From Ruegeria halocynthiae (GTDB taxonomy: Bacteria; Pseudomonadota; Alphaproteobacteria; Rhodobacterales; Rhodobacteraceae), in contig NZ_FNNP01000001.1 in the NCBI RefSeq assembly GCF_900106805.1, forward strand, positions 620,001 to 684,000: a stretch of DNA of 64,000 nucleotides. The letters are read 5' to 3'. The notes beneath the pieces are model-generated. The model did no database searches and was not told the origin of the DNA. It saw nothing but the letters and a program-made list of their open reading frames with translations. Both the position numbers and the translations under genes were made by a program. How positions within the stretch are numbered: the first letter of the stretch is position 1; the number at the start of each line of letters is the position of its first letter. Positions 17,765 to 27,908 of the stretch are shown in pieces.

Positions 17765-18780
17765 GCGGCTTCCTGTGTAATGCGCGCCAGAGCCGAGATC
17801 TTGTCCCGCGCGCTGCCGCTGTCGATGCTTTCGGTGGCCATGGCGACACCCTCGCGCAAATCTCCTGCCGAGTCGGCCACGACCAGAGCGGCGGCGGAAT
17901 TCAACAGCACCGCATCGCGGTAGGCTGATGGAGCCCCATCCAGCAGAGCGCGGAATGCGATGGCGTTTTCCTCAGGCGTGCCACCGATGATATCCTCGAA
18001 CGGATGCACCGGTAGACCTGCGTCTTCCGGGTGAAGTTCGGTCTCTTTGATGGTGCCGTCCTCGACCGATGCGACCCAACTGATCCCGGTGATGGTCAGT
18101 TCGTCGGTGCCGTCAGACCCGTGCACCAGCCATGCGTGTTCTGCGCCCAGCAAACCCAGAGTTTCGGCCATGGGACGGATCAGGTCCCGGCTGAAAGCGC
18201 CGGTCAGCTGGCGCTTAACACCAGCAGGGTTGGTGAGTGGGCCCAGAATGTTAAAAATAGTGCGCGTTCCAAGTTCCTGCCTCGAAGGCATGACATGGGC
18301 AATTGCCGGGTGATGCATCGGAGCCATCATGAAGCCGATACCGACCTCTTCCAGCGCTTTTTCAACCACTTCCGGCCCGACCATCACGTTGATGCCAAGT
18401 TGCCCCAACGCATCTGCTGCGCCGGATTTTGAACTCAGGTTTCGATTGCCATGCTTGGCGACAGTGACACCGGCACCTGCCACCACGAATGCGGTCGCGG
18501 TCGATATATTCAGTGTGCCTTTGCCGTCGCCACCGGTTCCGACAATATCCATCGCACCCGCTGGGGCGGTGACGGCATTGCACTTGGCGCGCATAACGGC
18601 TGCGGCTGCGGCGTATTCCTCCACCGTCTCTCCGCGGGTCCGCATGGCCATCAACAGCCCGCCGATCTGGCTGGGTGTTGCAGCGCCATCAAACAAGATC
18701 CCAAAGGCCTGTTCAGCCTCGGCCCGGGTCAGCGCGCGGTCGGCCGCAGCACCAATCAGCGGTTTCAAAGCGTCGCTCAT
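17761..18780 (-). CDS. trpD: Anthranilate phosphoribosyltransferase
   Basis: Joins anthranilate and PRPP, second step of the tryptophan branch. The 339 residues show the PRPP site [46 protein letters not shown] (glycine-rich loop about residue 79-85 and the KHGNR region), [37 protein letters not shown]. Overlaps trpG and trpC by 4 bases each. Confidence 0.98.
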   Translation of the reverse strand: MSDALKPLIGAAADRALTRAEAEQAFGILFDGAATPSQIGGLLMAMRTRGETVEEYAAAAAVMRAKCNAVTAPAGAMDIVGTGGDGKGTLNISTATAFVVAGAGVTVAKHGNRNLSSKSGAADALGQLGINVMVGPEVVEKALEEVGIGFMMAPMHHPAIAHVMPSRQELGTRTIFNILGPLTNPAGVKRQLTGAFSRDLIRPMAETLGLLGAEHAWLVHGSDGTDELTITGISWVASVEDGTIKETELHPEDAGLPVHPFEDIIGGTPEENAIAFRALLDGAPSAYRDAVLLNSAAALVVADSAGDLREGVAMATESIDSGSARDKISALARITQEAA

Positions 18781-19358
18781 GCGGGGACTTTCATTTCATT
18801 CAGGAAGTTCTTGAGCAGGGCGTGCCCATGTTCGGAGGCAATGGATTCAGGGTGGAACTGAACGCCATGGATCGGCAGATTCTTGTGTTGCAGGCCCATG
18901 ATTGTGCCATCTTCTAGTTCAGCTGTTATCTCAAGACAGTCGGGCAGGGTGTCCCGATCCACGATCAGCGAGTGGTATCGCGTCGCTTCAAACGGAGACG
19001 GTAAGCCCGCAAACACGCCTTTGTTGGTGTGATGCATGGTTCCCATTTTACCGTGCACGATCTCATGACAGCGCTCGACATTGCCGCCAAAAACCTGACC
19101 GATGGTCTGGTGGCCCAGGCAGACACCCATCAGCGGGGTCTGCGTCTCGGCTGCGGCTTCGGTCAGGGCCAGGCAGATGCCGGCCTGATCCGGGTCGCAT
19201 GGGCCGGGGCTGAGCAATATTCCGGCCGGGTTCATCGCCATCGCTTCCTGCACATCCAGCGCGTCGTTCCGGCGTACGACCATCTCGGCGCCCAGTTCGC
19301 CCAGATAGTGAACGAGGTTGTAGGTAAACGAGTCATAGTTGTCGATCAGCAGCAGCAT
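18777..19358 (-). CDS. trpG: Anthranilate synthase, glutamine amidotransferase subunit
   Basis: Supplies ammonia from glutamine to TrpE; in some bacteria the same protein serves PabB (folate pathway). The 193 residues show [17 protein letters not shown], the nucleophile Cys in [12 protein letters not shown] (about 79) and the catalytic His-Glu in [10 protein letters not shown]. First gene of the trpGDC-moaC-moeA operon; trpE lies 1.7 kb upstream behind a plus-strand gene. Confidence 0.97.
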   Translation of the reverse strand: MLLLIDNYDSFTYNLVHYLGELGAEMVVRRNDALDVQEAMAMNPAGILLSPGPCDPDQAGICLALTEAAAETQTPLMGVCLGHQTIGQVFGGNVERCHEIVHGKMGTMHHTNKGVFAGLPSPFEATRYHSLIVDRDTLPDCLEITAELEDGTIMGLQHKNLPIHGVQFHPESIASEHGHALLKNFLNEMKVPA

Positions 19359-19556
19359 TTAGGCACTTATCTTCCTGAGGGCATTTCAGGCTGGCGATGC
19401 AGCCCCTTGCCACGATATAATGTCGGGACATACATGCTCAGGCTTGTACGGCAGCGTCAAGAGGACATACCCAACTTGGCCCATGTGCAAGTGAGCGCCA
19501 CAGAAGATGGCACACGGGCGATTGAGGCACGAAACAACGCGAGAGGCGAGATTTCG

Positions 19557-21029
19557 ATGGGCGGATTTTATGGTGGACTGATCGCCGGGGCGGTCTCTGT
19601 ATTGGCACTGGGCGCGATCCTGTCGCTGAGCACCCCATTGTCGCGCAAACCTGAAGTTGCAGCCACGGCGCCCGAAGTGGCCGATGCGCCCGAACAGGTT
19701 CAGACGGCGCAGGTGGGTGAAGCCGGTGTTGATGCCGATTTGCTTGAACTGCCGCCCGCAGGCCCAGAAAGCCCGGCGCAATCGTCTGATTCTCTGGATA
19801 GCCTGGCCGATATCGAAACCGATCCGGGCGCGCCGCCGGCGGCGGGGCAGACGCCCACTGACACCGAAGCGCCGGTAAGCGTTTCATCGCCTGCCGTGGC
19901 CGTCCAGACCGATGCACCAACGGCGCCACCAGCGCCGCCCGCGACCCCGGAAACGCCACAGCAGGAGGCTGAGCCTGCGATTCTTGCAGACGCTCCGTCG
20001 CCATCAGAGCCTGTGGAAGAACCAGAACCGCAGGTGGTGGAAGAGACGCCTGAAGAAACTGCCCCTCAGGTCGCGGCCCTTCAGCCAAGGCCCGAACTAC
20101 TCCCCGATGTCGCGCCGGAAGCACCGGACGCTGAAACCGAACCCGAGCGCAACCCGATTGCCGTCGAAGGCGAAGAAAATACCCGCCCCGTACGCCAGCC
20201 ACGTGTGTTGACCCTGCCTCAGATCGACGGGGACGGCGCCACAAGCTCGGGCACATTGGTCGGAAAGCGTGTCATCCCGCTGACCGAGCGGGATGATCCG
20301 ATTGCCGAAGAGCCCGGGCTGGTGACGACAACGGTATCAAAACCGATCGAGGAACATGCGGCCACCTTCGAAAACACCGAGTCCAAACCGCTGATGTCGA
20401 TCATTCTGATTGACGATGTGGGTGCGTTTGGCGCCGAGGCCCTGCAGGACTTTCCATACCCGTTGAGCTTTGCCGTCAGCCCTTCCGACCCGCAAGCCGC
20501 CGAGAAGATGGCGCGTCATCGTGAAGCCGGATTCGAAGTGCTTGCCCTGATTGATCTACACGAAGCCGCCAGTGCACAGGATGCAGAAGTGTCATTGTCT
20601 GTGTGGTTGGATGAATTACCCCAAACGGTTGGCATTCTGGAAGGCGTCGAAAGCGGCATTCAAGGAAACAGAAAGCTGGCCGATCAGGTTGCTGCGATAG
20701 CCGGTGATACCGGACGGGGACTGGTGACGCAGGATAATGGATTGAACACCGTGCAAAAGCTGGCTGCGCGCAACGGAGTCCCGTCCAGCGTCGTATTTCG
20801 GGACTTTGACGGAGCTAAGCAAGACCCCAAGATCATGCGGCGTTTTCTGGATCAGGCCGCATTCCGCGCCGGTCAGGAAGGTGCTGTGGTAATGCTGGGC
20901 CGTCTGCGCCCCGAGACGATTTCGGCTTTGTTGCTCTGGGGGCTTGAAGATCGCGGCAACCGTGTGGCGATGGCACCGATCTCAGCTGTGATGATGCAAG
21001 AGGTCCAGCAGGACGACTCCGGGTCCTGA
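19557..21029 (+). CDS. Divergent polysaccharide deacetylase family protein
   Basis: 490 residues. An N-terminal membrane anchor (GGFYGGLIAGAVSVLALGAIL) is followed by about 220 residues of Pro/Ala/Glu-rich low-complexity sequence that probably spans the periplasm. The C-terminal domain (from about 280) begins SIILIDDVGAFGAEAL and continues PYPLSFAVSPSDPQAAEKMARHREAGFEVLALIDLH, the pattern of the divergent polysaccharide deacetylase (YibQ-like, DUF610) family, and includes LVTQDNGLNTVQKLA. Activity on cell-envelope glycans is plausible but unproven in this family. ATG 19557 follows GAGAGGCGAG; the open frame to 19029 crosses trpG and was rejected. It sits between trpE and trpG on the other strand. 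Confidence 0.82.
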   Translation: MGGFYGGLIAGAVSVLALGAILSLSTPLSRKPEVAATAPEVADAPEQVQTAQVGEAGVDADLLELPPAGPESPAQSSDSLDSLADIETDPGAPPAAGQTPTDTEAPVSVSSPAVAVQTDAPTAPPAPPATPETPQQEAEPAILADAPSPSEPVEEPEPQVVEETPEETAPQVAALQPRPELLPDVAPEAPDAETEPERNPIAVEGEENTRPVRQPRVLTLPQIDGDGATSSGTLVGKRVIPLTERDDPIAEEPGLVTTTVSKPIEEHAATFENTESKPLMSIILIDDVGAFGAEALQDFPYPLSFAVSPSDPQAAEKMARHREAGFEVLALIDLHEAASAQDAEVSLSVWLDELPQTVGILEGVESGIQGNRKLADQVAAIAGDTGRGLVTQDNGLNTVQKLAARNGVPSSVVFRDFDGAKQDPKIMRRFLDQAAFRAGQEGAVVMLGRLRPETISALLLWGLEDRGNRVAMAPISAVMMQEVQQDDSGS

Positions 21030-21036
21030 TGAACAA

Positions 21037-21057
21037 GCGGCGCCTATTATGCGCCGC
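21037..21057. terminator. Weak hairpin between convergent genes
   Basis: Stem GCGGCGC (21037-21043) and GCGCCGC (21051-21057) around ctattat, between the stops of the deacetylase-like gene and trpE. On the plus strand it is followed by cattatta rather than a clean T-run, so it is at best a weak or bidirectional terminator. Confidence 0.5.
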
Positions 21058-21062
21058 CATTA

Positions 21063-22574
21063 TTAGCTGTTTCCACTTCCGGTGAACCGTGCTGCATCAG
21101 CCGCGGCGCGCCGGATCGCGTTAGATTTATGGACGGTTTCCATATATTCAGCCTCAGGGTCGCTGTCATAGACCACGCCGCCGCCCGCCTGAATATAGAG
21201 CTTGTTGTCCTTCACGATGGCCGTGCGCAGGGCGATGCACATATCCATGTCACCACCCGCGCTGAAATATCCAACGCCGCCGCCATAGATGCCGCGTTTT
21301 TCGGGCTCCAACTCGTCGATGATCTCCATTGCGCGAACCTTTGGCGCGCCAGAAACCGTGCCTGCGGGCATCCCGGCAAAGAAGGCATCCAGAGCGTCTT
21401 TGTCCGCGGCCAGTTCTCCGATCACATTTGATACGATGTGCATCACGTGGCTATAGCGCTCGATGATGAACTCTTCGGTGGGGCGCACGGTTCCGATCTT
21501 TGACACACGACCCGTGTCGTTGCGGCCGAGATCAAGCAGCATGAGGTGCTCGGCCAGTTCCTTTTTGTCGGCCAGTAAATCGACTTCGTTGGCTTTGTCT
21601 TCCTCGGGCGTCGCGCCACGCGGACGGGTGCCTGCGATGGGGCGGATCGTGACCTCATCACCGAACACACGCACGAGGATTTCCGGGCTCGCGCCCACAA
21701 CCTGAAAACCGCCGAAGTTGAAATAGAACATGAATGGTGACGGATTCGTACGCCGCAGCGAGCGGTAGAGCGCAAACGGCGGTTGCGGAAAATCCTGTGT
21801 CCAGCGTTGGGCCGGGACGACCTGAAAGATGTCGCCCGCGCGGATATATTCCTTGGCCTTTTCAACAGCTTGCATATAGCCCGATTTGGTGAAGTTGGAT
21901 ACCGGAGTTCCAACTTCAATCGCATCGCCCAGATCACGTGTTTCTGCGGGCATTGCGCGTTCCAGATCGCGAACGGCGTCCATAACGCGTTCGGCGGCTT
22001 GCGCATACGCGGCCTTGGCGGATTGCCCATCGCTGACCCATGCGGGGGACACCACGGTGACCTCGCCTTTGACGCCATCCAGCACGGCGATGACCGAAGG
22101 CCGCAGCATGATCGCATCGGGCAGGCCCAGCGGGTCAGGGTTCACATCCGGCAGGTATTCTACCAGTCGCACCATGTCATAGCCCAGATACCCAAACAGC
22201 CCGGCAGCAGCTTGCGGCAGATCATCGGGTAGCGCGATGCGACTTTCGGCGAGCAGGGCGCGCAGATTATCCATCGGGTTGCCGTCTTGCGGCTGGAACG
22301 CGTCGGCATCAAACCGGGCCGATCGGTTCAGGGCAGATGTTTCGCCGTGGCAACGCCAGACCAGATCGGGCTTCATGCCAATGATCGAATAGCGCCCGCG
22401 TACTTCGCCGCCGGTTACCGACTCGAGCATAAAGGCGTCTTTCTGTGCGCCCGTCAGTTTGAGCATAAGGGACACTGGCGTATCCAGATCGGCGGCAAGC
22501 CGGGTGTAGACGACCTGGTTTTCACCCGCGTCATAGGCGCGTGCGAAGGTTTCGAATTCCGGGGTCAGGGCCAT
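21063..22574 (-). CDS. trpE: Anthranilate synthase component I
   Basis: Converts chorismate and ammonia to anthranilate with TrpG. The 503 residues show the tryptophan feedback motif FMLESV near residue 50, the FGYLGYDMVR segment, GDIFQVVPAQRW, the chorismate-binding core with PIAGTRPRGATPEEDKANEVDLLADKKELAEHLMLLDLGRNDTGRVSK, VMHIVSNVIGEL, PAGTVSGAPKVRAMEIIDELEP and IQAGGGVVYDSDPEAEYMET. It starts 11 bases after the ppiD stop and is probably transcribed with it. No leader peptide with Trp codons is visible. Confidence 0.98.
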   Translation of the reverse strand: MALTPEFETFARAYDAGENQVVYTRLAADLDTPVSLMLKLTGAQKDAFMLESVTGGEVRGRYSIIGMKPDLVWRCHGETSALNRSARFDADAFQPQDGNPMDNLRALLAESRIALPDDLPQAAAGLFGYLGYDMVRLVEYLPDVNPDPLGLPDAIMLRPSVIAVLDGVKGEVTVVSPAWVSDGQSAKAAYAQAAERVMDAVRDLERAMPAETRDLGDAIEVGTPVSNFTKSGYMQAVEKAKEYIRAGDIFQVVPAQRWTQDFPQPPFALYRSLRRTNPSPFMFYFNFGGFQVVGASPEILVRVFGDEVTIRPIAGTRPRGATPEEDKANEVDLLADKKELAEHLMLLDLGRNDTGRVSKIGTVRPTEEFIIERYSHVMHIVSNVIGELAADKDALDAFFAGMPAGTVSGAPKVRAMEIIDELEPEKRGIYGGGVGYFSAGGDMDMCIALRTAIVKDNKLYIQAGGGVVYDSDPEAEYMETVHKSNAIRRAAADAARFTGSGNS

Positions 22575-22585
22575 GTGCTGTCTCT

Positions 22586-24427
22586 TTAGTAGCTTGCCCG
22601 TACCGCGTTCAGCGCTTGCTGATCCAGCACAGGGCGCGCGCGTGTCCGGGCGTTGCGCACATAGATATCGAAGATGTTCTGTGCCAACGCCTGATCAAGC
22701 TGCGCGGCCAGAGCATCCTGCATCTGACGTTGTTCGTCGGTTTCGGCCGGTGGCAGTTCTTCTTCCAGACGAACGATCAGCGCAGTGCCGTTTCCTGGGA
22801 TGACGCGCAACTCACCTGGTTCCAGCTCAAAAACCTGCGTCATGAAATCTACTGGAGCATCCTCAAGGAACGCGGTTCGCGTCAGTGCATTTTCGACCCG
22901 GAAGGGCAGGCCTGTTGCAGTGAAATCGCCATCGGTCGCCAGCTGGGTCAGAACTGAGTTGGCTTGATTTTGCAGCGCCTTCGCGGTCTCTGCCCGTGTC
23001 CAAGCTGTGGCAACACGCGCCTGTGCGCTTTCCAATGGTTCCGGGCGTGGCTCCAGTACCTCGTTCAGGCGCAAGGCAAAGATCGAACCGTCCTCAAGAA
23101 ATGCGACTTCGGGGAAATCACCCTCTTGCACAGCTTCGGCGACAGAGCGAAAGCCGTCATATGCGGCAACGCCATCGTCGTTCTGCTGGGTCCAGTCGAT
23201 CTGGCCCAGTTCCAATTCGGTCTCACCGACCAGTTCTTCCAGCGTCGCGCCGCCGGCTAGCAAGTCGTTGATGTCTTCGGCCTGCGCTTCGATTTGGCGA
23301 CGCGCGCGGTCTGCGGCGAGTTCTTCACGCAACTCGGGCTCGGCGTCTTCAAAGCTTACGTTATTCTCGGCAAGCGACCCGTTGATACGGAACAAGGCTG
23401 GGCCAAATACCGAAGGAAGCGGGCCAACTACATCGTCGATCTCGGCTGCGAAAACAGCATCGGCGGCATCGCCCAGGTCTTCGCGCGTGACGTCACCCAG
23501 ATCAACGTCGCTCAGCTCAAGCTCCCGATCGCGGACCAATTGTTCGAAATCCGCTCCGCCGACCTCTAACTGAGCCAACGCTTCAGTCGCGGCTTCTTCG
23601 TTGGGATAGGTCAGGCGTTCGACCAAACGGCGTTCGGGCTGAAAGTACTGTTCGGCACGCTGATCGTAGAGGCGGCGCAATGAGTCTTCATCGACCTCAA
23701 TCGTATCAAGCAGCATCTCTGGCGACAAAATAGCGTATGTTAGTTGCTTGGTGCGGGGCAGGGTGAACTGATCAGTGTTTTCATCATAGAAAGTCTGGAT
23801 TTGATCTTCTGTCGGTTCTGCCACTGGGGACTCCAAGGCGTCGGCGGACAGGGTTGCAACGGTAAAGCTGCGGCGGGCGAGCACAAAGCTCGACAATGCG
23901 TCGGTCAGTGTGCGCGGCATTTCAACACCACCCATCACCGCGCCCTGTACGATCGTGCGGGCTGATTCCTTTCGCAAATCCGATTCGAACTCGGTATCGG
24001 ACATGCCGACTTGTTCCAGTTGAAAGCGATATGCCTCGCGGTCGAAGGTGCCATCCACGCCCTGAAAGGCCGGAATTTGGACGATTTCGTTTTGCAGGTT
24101 TTCATCCCCGATCGAGATGCCAAGCTGCCCGACCTCATTATCGAGCGCTGCCAGAGCGATCAGGCGGGACAAGGCCAGTTGGTCAAGGCCAATATCATGG
24201 GCTTGCGAAATCTGCATTGGCTGTCCGGTTTGCGCCTCAACCGCGCGGATTTCGCGTTGAAGTTCGCGAAAGTAGGCATCGACCGTTACGCTTTCATCAC
24301 CGACCTGCGCAACCGTACGCACGGTTCCGGTCAGGCTGGTGGCGCCAAAGCCCGCAAGGCCCAGCATCAGAAGGCCCATAAGAATCCAGACAAAGGTTTT
24401 GGATAGGTTTTTCATGCCTGCGGCCAT
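22586..24427 (-). CDS. ppiD: Peptidyl-prolyl isomerase PpiD-type periplasmic chaperone
   Basis: Inner-membrane-anchored chaperone that helps outer-membrane proteins fold in the periplasm. The 613 residues have an N-terminal anchor (FVWILMGLLMLGLAGFGATSL), a SurA_N-like helical domain (about 35-190), a parvulin-like region in the middle (YPNEEAATEALAQLEVGGADFEQLVRDRE, then LGDVTREDLGDAADAVFAAEIDDVVGPLPSVFGPALFRI), and a C-terminal helical part. The MAAGMKN start has two ATG options (24427, 24415). Confidence 0.9.
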   Translation of the reverse strand: MAAGMKNLSKTFVWILMGLLMLGLAGFGATSLTGTVRTVAQVGDESVTVDAYFRELQREIRAVEAQTGQPMQISQAHDIGLDQLALSRLIALAALDNEVGQLGISIGDENLQNEIVQIPAFQGVDGTFDREAYRFQLEQVGMSDTEFESDLRKESARTIVQGAVMGGVEMPRTLTDALSSFVLARRSFTVATLSADALESPVAEPTEDQIQTFYDENTDQFTLPRTKQLTYAILSPEMLLDTIEVDEDSLRRLYDQRAEQYFQPERRLVERLTYPNEEAATEALAQLEVGGADFEQLVRDRELELSDVDLGDVTREDLGDAADAVFAAEIDDVVGPLPSVFGPALFRINGSLAENNVSFEDAEPELREELAADRARRQIEAQAEDINDLLAGGATLEELVGETELELGQIDWTQQNDDGVAAYDGFRSVAEAVQEGDFPEVAFLEDGSIFALRLNEVLEPRPEPLESAQARVATAWTRAETAKALQNQANSVLTQLATDGDFTATGLPFRVENALTRTAFLEDAPVDFMTQVFELEPGELRVIPGNGTALIVRLEEELPPAETDEQRQMQDALAAQLDQALAQNIFDIYVRNARTRARPVLDQQALNAVRASY

Positions 24428-24508
24428 GGTGCCCTCTTGGTTTTGTCGGCAAGTGTCTGCCCTGTCGGTTGCGGCCCTGAATACGATGCGTGCAGCCGAG
24501 GGGCAAGC

Positions 24509-25684
24509 TTAGAAGGACAGGGCCTGCAATCGGTCGAACAACTGCGCGATTCCAGCGCGGTCGAGATTGGCGAATGCGATGCGAACCTGCCGCTTTCCTG
24601 CCGGATCTTCTGAGGGCGTGAACATAGTGCCCGGCAACAGCAGAATACCTGCCTCGGGCACCAATTGCCGTGCCAGATCGTCTGAAGCGATCTCAAACGG
24701 GTGTTCAAGATAAGCGAAATAGGCACCCAACCCCAGCAAGCGCCAGCCTTTTGCCTCTAGCCGTGGCATTCCTTCTGCAATTGCGGCCCGGCGGTCGAGA
24801 ATTTCATCCCTTTCGCCTGCAACCCACTGGGTCAGGTTTTGCATTCCCCATAAAGCGGCAAACTGGCCGATCTGGCCAGGGCAGATCGCAACAGTATCCA
24901 GAAATTTCTCAATTTCAGACAGAAGCGGTGAACCGGCGGCAATCGCGCCGACACGGTGCCCGGTTAGTCGGTAGGCTTTCGAGAACGAGTAGAGATGTAT
25001 AAAGGTATCGTCCCAATCCGCCTGTTGGAACAATTCATGTGGAGCACCGGATCGGCTGTCGAAATCGCGATAAGTTTCATCAACGAGCAGACGAATCCCC
25101 GTTTCCCGCGCCAGATCATAAAAGCGATGCACCAGATCCGAAGGGTATTCGACGCCGCCGGGATTGTTCGGCGTGACCAATGCAATGGCCCGCGTGTTTT
25201 CGTTGATAAGCGTGCGAGCTTTCTCGGGGTCTGGTAGTAAATCATCGCCAGCAGGCAGATCGATAGCTTTAACACCAGCCATATCAAGCCACATTTTGTG
25301 GTTGAAGTACCACGGCGTTGGCAGGATCACCTCATCACCTTGATCAGTGATTGCCGAGATCACGGCCGAAAAAGCCTGATTACAGCCTGAGGTGATCGCG
25401 ACCTGATCCGCCGAAACCTCTGCTGCATAATGGGCACTGATCTGAATAGCTAACTCGGACCGCAGGTCGTTGTTACCCAGAACCGGGCCATAAAGATGGG
25501 CGCTGTCCTGTTCGATTGCGAACTCGGCCATCGCCTGCCGCAGAGCCAATGGAGGAGGATCAACTGGTGCGGCCTGGCTAACATTGATCAGCGGACGGTC
25601 GGCAGTAAAAACAACCCCATCAAGCCAGCGCCGCGCCTCCATCACCGGAGGGGCAAAGGTGGCGTTGGTTCGAGTTGCTTTCAT
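24509..25684 (-). CDS. Class I/II aminotransferase
   Basis: PLP enzyme of fold type I, 391 residues. The PLP-binding motifs are clear: ITSGCNQAFSAVISAI (cofactor phosphate region), TPNNPGGVEYP (Asn), VDETYRDF (Asp and Tyr) and the Schiff-base Lys in SFSKAYRLTGHRVG. The C-terminus carries RIAFANLD, with the substrate-binding Arg. Family resemblance is to general amino-acid aminotransferases; the substrate cannot be assigned. It lies between ppiD and gpt on the same strand, with no operonic link that would reveal a pathway. Confidence 0.88.
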   Translation of the reverse strand: MKATRTNATFAPPVMEARRWLDGVVFTADRPLINVSQAAPVDPPPLALRQAMAEFAIEQDSAHLYGPVLGNNDLRSELAIQISAHYAAEVSADQVAITSGCNQAFSAVISAITDQGDEVILPTPWYFNHKMWLDMAGVKAIDLPAGDDLLPDPEKARTLINENTRAIALVTPNNPGGVEYPSDLVHRFYDLARETGIRLLVDETYRDFDSRSGAPHELFQQADWDDTFIHLYSFSKAYRLTGHRVGAIAAGSPLLSEIEKFLDTVAICPGQIGQFAALWGMQNLTQWVAGERDEILDRRAAIAEGMPRLEAKGWRLLGLGAYFAYLEHPFEIASDDLARQLVPEAGILLLPGTMFTPSEDPAGKRQVRIAFANLDRAGIAQLFDRLQALSF

Positions 25685-25724
25685 GGAAAGTCCGTGTTTT
25701 CAGCGTCCAAGCAAAAAGGCTTGA

Positions 25725-26234
25725 TCAGTCTGTGCCTCTGTAGGGCTCGACATATTGCAACGCCATGTCCCATGGGAAGAAGATCCAGGTGTCCTGGCTG
25801 ACCTCGGTGATGAAAGTATCCACCAGCGGGCGGCCTTTGGGTTTGGCGTATACGGTTGCAAAATGCGCATTGGGATACATCTCGCGGACCAGTTCCAGTG
25901 TTTTGCCACTGTCGACCAGATCGTCAATGATCAGGATGCCGGTTCCATCGCCCATCAGTTCGGCATTTGGGGCTTTGAGTACCTCAGCCTCACCCTGTGA
26001 CTGGTGGTGATAGGATCTCACGCTTACAGTGTCGACCGTACGGATATCCAGTTCACGGCTGACGATCATCGCAGGGGCCATGCCGCCGCGGGTGATCGCC
26101 ACGACTGCGCGCCATGCGCCATCGTCGGGCCCTTGTCCATCCAGACGCCAAGCCAATGCGCGCGAGTCGCGATGGATCTGATCCCAGCTGATATGGAATC
26201 CTTTTTCGTGCGGCAGACGGTCCTTAGCGCTCAT
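25725..26234 (-). CDS. gpt: Xanthine phosphoribosyltransferase
   Basis: Salvages xanthine and guanine to nucleotides with PRPP. The 169 residues show [13 protein letters not shown] near residue 44 and the PRPP loop [13 protein letters not shown] near 105, then [12 protein letters not shown], as in enterobacterial Gpt. Its stop-start spacing to fabI is 6 bases (fabI stop 26241), so the two are likely co-transcribed. Confidence 0.95.
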   Translation of the reverse strand: MSAKDRLPHEKGFHISWDQIHRDSRALAWRLDGQGPDDGAWRAVVAITRGGMAPAMIVSRELDIRTVDTVSVRSYHHQSQGEAEVLKAPNAELMGDGTGILIIDDLVDSGKTLELVREMYPNAHFATVYAKPKGRPLVDTFITEVSQDTWIFFPWDMALQYVEPYRGTD

Positions 26235-26240
26235 GCTTTC

Positions 26241-27047
26241 TTATCCCTTTTCAACGTCCGGCGCATCGACGGCTTTCATTCCGACGATGTGATATCCCGA
26301 ATCCACGTGCAGATTCTCTCCGGTCACGCCACTGCTGAGATCGGACAGCAGATATAGTGCCGATTTGCCAACATCATCAATGGTCACGTTCCGGCGCAGG
26401 GGCGAGTTATACTCGTTCCACTTCATGATATAGCGGAAATCGCCGATGCCGCTGGCGGCGAGCGTCTTGATCGGGCCTGCTGAAATCGAATTGACACGGA
26501 TACCGTCCTTGCCCAGATCTTCGGCCAGGTATTTCACGGACGCCTCAAGCGCTGCTTTGGCGACACCCATCACATTATAGTGCGGCATGACCTGTTCGGC
26601 GCCGTAATAGGTGAGGGTGACTGCGCTGCCGCCTTCGTTCATCATCTTTTCCGCGCGCTGCATGACGGCTGTGAACGAATAAACCGAGACATCCATGGTT
26701 AGATTGAAATTTGCGCGTGAAGTATCGACATAGCGACCACGCAGTTCGTTCTTATCCGAAAAGCCGATGGCGTGAACAACGAAGTCCAGTTTGCCCCATT
26801 TCTGTTCGAGCGCAGCAAACAGCACGTTGATCGAATCTTCGTTACTGACATCGCAGGGAAGCACGATTTCGCTGCCCAGTTGCGCGGCCAGAGGATCGAC
26901 GCGTTTCTTCAGTGCGTCTCCTTGATAAGAGAAAGCCAGCTCTGCCCCGGCGTCGGACAGGGCGCGGGCAATCCCCCAAGCGATTGATTTGTCATTGGCC
27001 AGTCCCATGATGAGGCCGCGTTTTCCGGCCATCAACTGATTTGACAT
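26241..27047 (-). CDS. fabI: Enoyl-ACP reductase
   Basis: NADH-dependent last step of each fatty-acid elongation cycle. The 268 residues show the Rossmann start LMAGKRGLIMGLANDKSIAWGIARAL, VHAIGFSDKNELRGRYVDTS, the catalytic YYGAEQVMPHYNVMGVAKAAL (Tyr-x6-Lys), and the C-terminal YHIVGM. The ATG at 27047 gives the normal N-terminus; the frame extends further but not into family sequence. Divergent from pdxH. Confidence 0.97.
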   Translation of the reverse strand: MSNQLMAGKRGLIMGLANDKSIAWGIARALSDAGAELAFSYQGDALKKRVDPLAAQLGSEIVLPCDVSNEDSINVLFAALEQKWGKLDFVVHAIGFSDKNELRGRYVDTSRANFNLTMDVSVYSFTAVMQRAEKMMNEGGSAVTLTYYGAEQVMPHYNVMGVAKAALEASVKYLAEDLGKDGIRVNSISAGPIKTLAASGIGDFRYIMKWNEYNSPLRRNVTIDDVGKSALYLLSDLSSGVTGENLHVDSGYHIVGMKAVDAPDVEKG

Positions 27048-27181
27048 CTTCGGTTCTCCGCCTGTCGTCGCATTGTGTTGGGTTGGTTTATGCCATTGAT
27101 TGTCCTGCGGCAAGGCCATGTGCTCTTGCCCGCAGCGGGTTCTCGCCTTAGGGTCGGGTTAATTATTTCCAGGGGATGGAA

Positions 27182-27787
27182 ATGAACGAGCATAGTGGCA
27201 TCTTTGCCGGGTCCGATCCGTTTGAAATCGCGGGGCGGTGGCTGGCTGAGGCTGAAAAGACCGAACCGAATGACCCTAACGCGATTGCTTTGGCAACCGT
27301 GGATTCAGATGGTTTGCCAAATGCTCGCATGGTATTGCTGAAAGAGATCGAAAAAGACGCGTTTGTCTTTTACACGAACTATCAAAGTGCCAAGGCGCAG
27401 GAGCTGGATAGCGCCCATAAAGCAGCCTTTGTGATGCATTGGAAATCTTTGCGGCGTCAAATCCGTGTTCGTGGTATAATTACCAAAGAAGAAGGGCCGC
27501 AGGCGGACGAATACTATGCATCACGTTCGCTAAAAAGCCGTCTGGGCGCCTGGGCATCGCACCAGTCGCAACCTTTGGATAGCCGAGCGTCCCTGATGGC
27601 TGAAGTGGCCAAGGTGACAGCCAAGCTTGGCACCAATCCGCCTCGGCCTGAGTTTTGGGGAGGGTATCGGATTTCGCCGGTCGAGGTAGAATTTTGGGCT
27701 GATGGTGCCTTTAGGTTGCATGACAGGTTTCAGTGGAAAAGGTCCAGCGCCGATTCCGACTGGCAAGTGCAGAGGTTGAATCCATGA
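27182..27787 (+). CDS. pdxH: Pyridoxamine 5'-phosphate oxidase
   Basis: FMN enzyme that makes pyridoxal phosphate from pyridoxine or pyridoxamine phosphate. The 201 residues contain [66 protein letters not shown] and [24 protein letters not shown], the expected FMN/PLP-binding pattern. ATG 27182 lies 6 bases after the AGGGG ribosome site; the in-frame ATG at 27176 touches that site and is less likely. Confidence 0.96.
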   Translation: MNEHSGIFAGSDPFEIAGRWLAEAEKTEPNDPNAIALATVDSDGLPNARMVLLKEIEKDAFVFYTNYQSAKAQELDSAHKAAFVMHWKSLRRQIRVRGIITKEEGPQADEYYASRSLKSRLGAWASHQSQPLDSRASLMAEVAKVTAKLGTNPPRPEFWGGYRISPVEVEFWADGAFRLHDRFQWKRSSADSDWQVQRLNP

Positions 27788-27908
27788 CGCTCGCGTATCG
27801 TGAAATGCAAATGGTTGCAAATAAAAGCTTTTTTCAGCTTGAATTTGCGGGCCAATGCCATAAACAACAGACCCTTAACGACTTGCGTATCATCGTAATG
27901 GGAAAACA

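Noticed and set aside
19029-19556. The longer start of the deacetylase-like gene
   Set aside because: The extra 176 codons cross trpG on the opposite strand and lack family likeness; a ribosome site precedes 19557.
22575-22700. A trp attenuator or leader peptide upstream of trpE
   Set aside because: Only 11 bases separate ppiD from trpE, and no leader peptide with Trp codons is visible.
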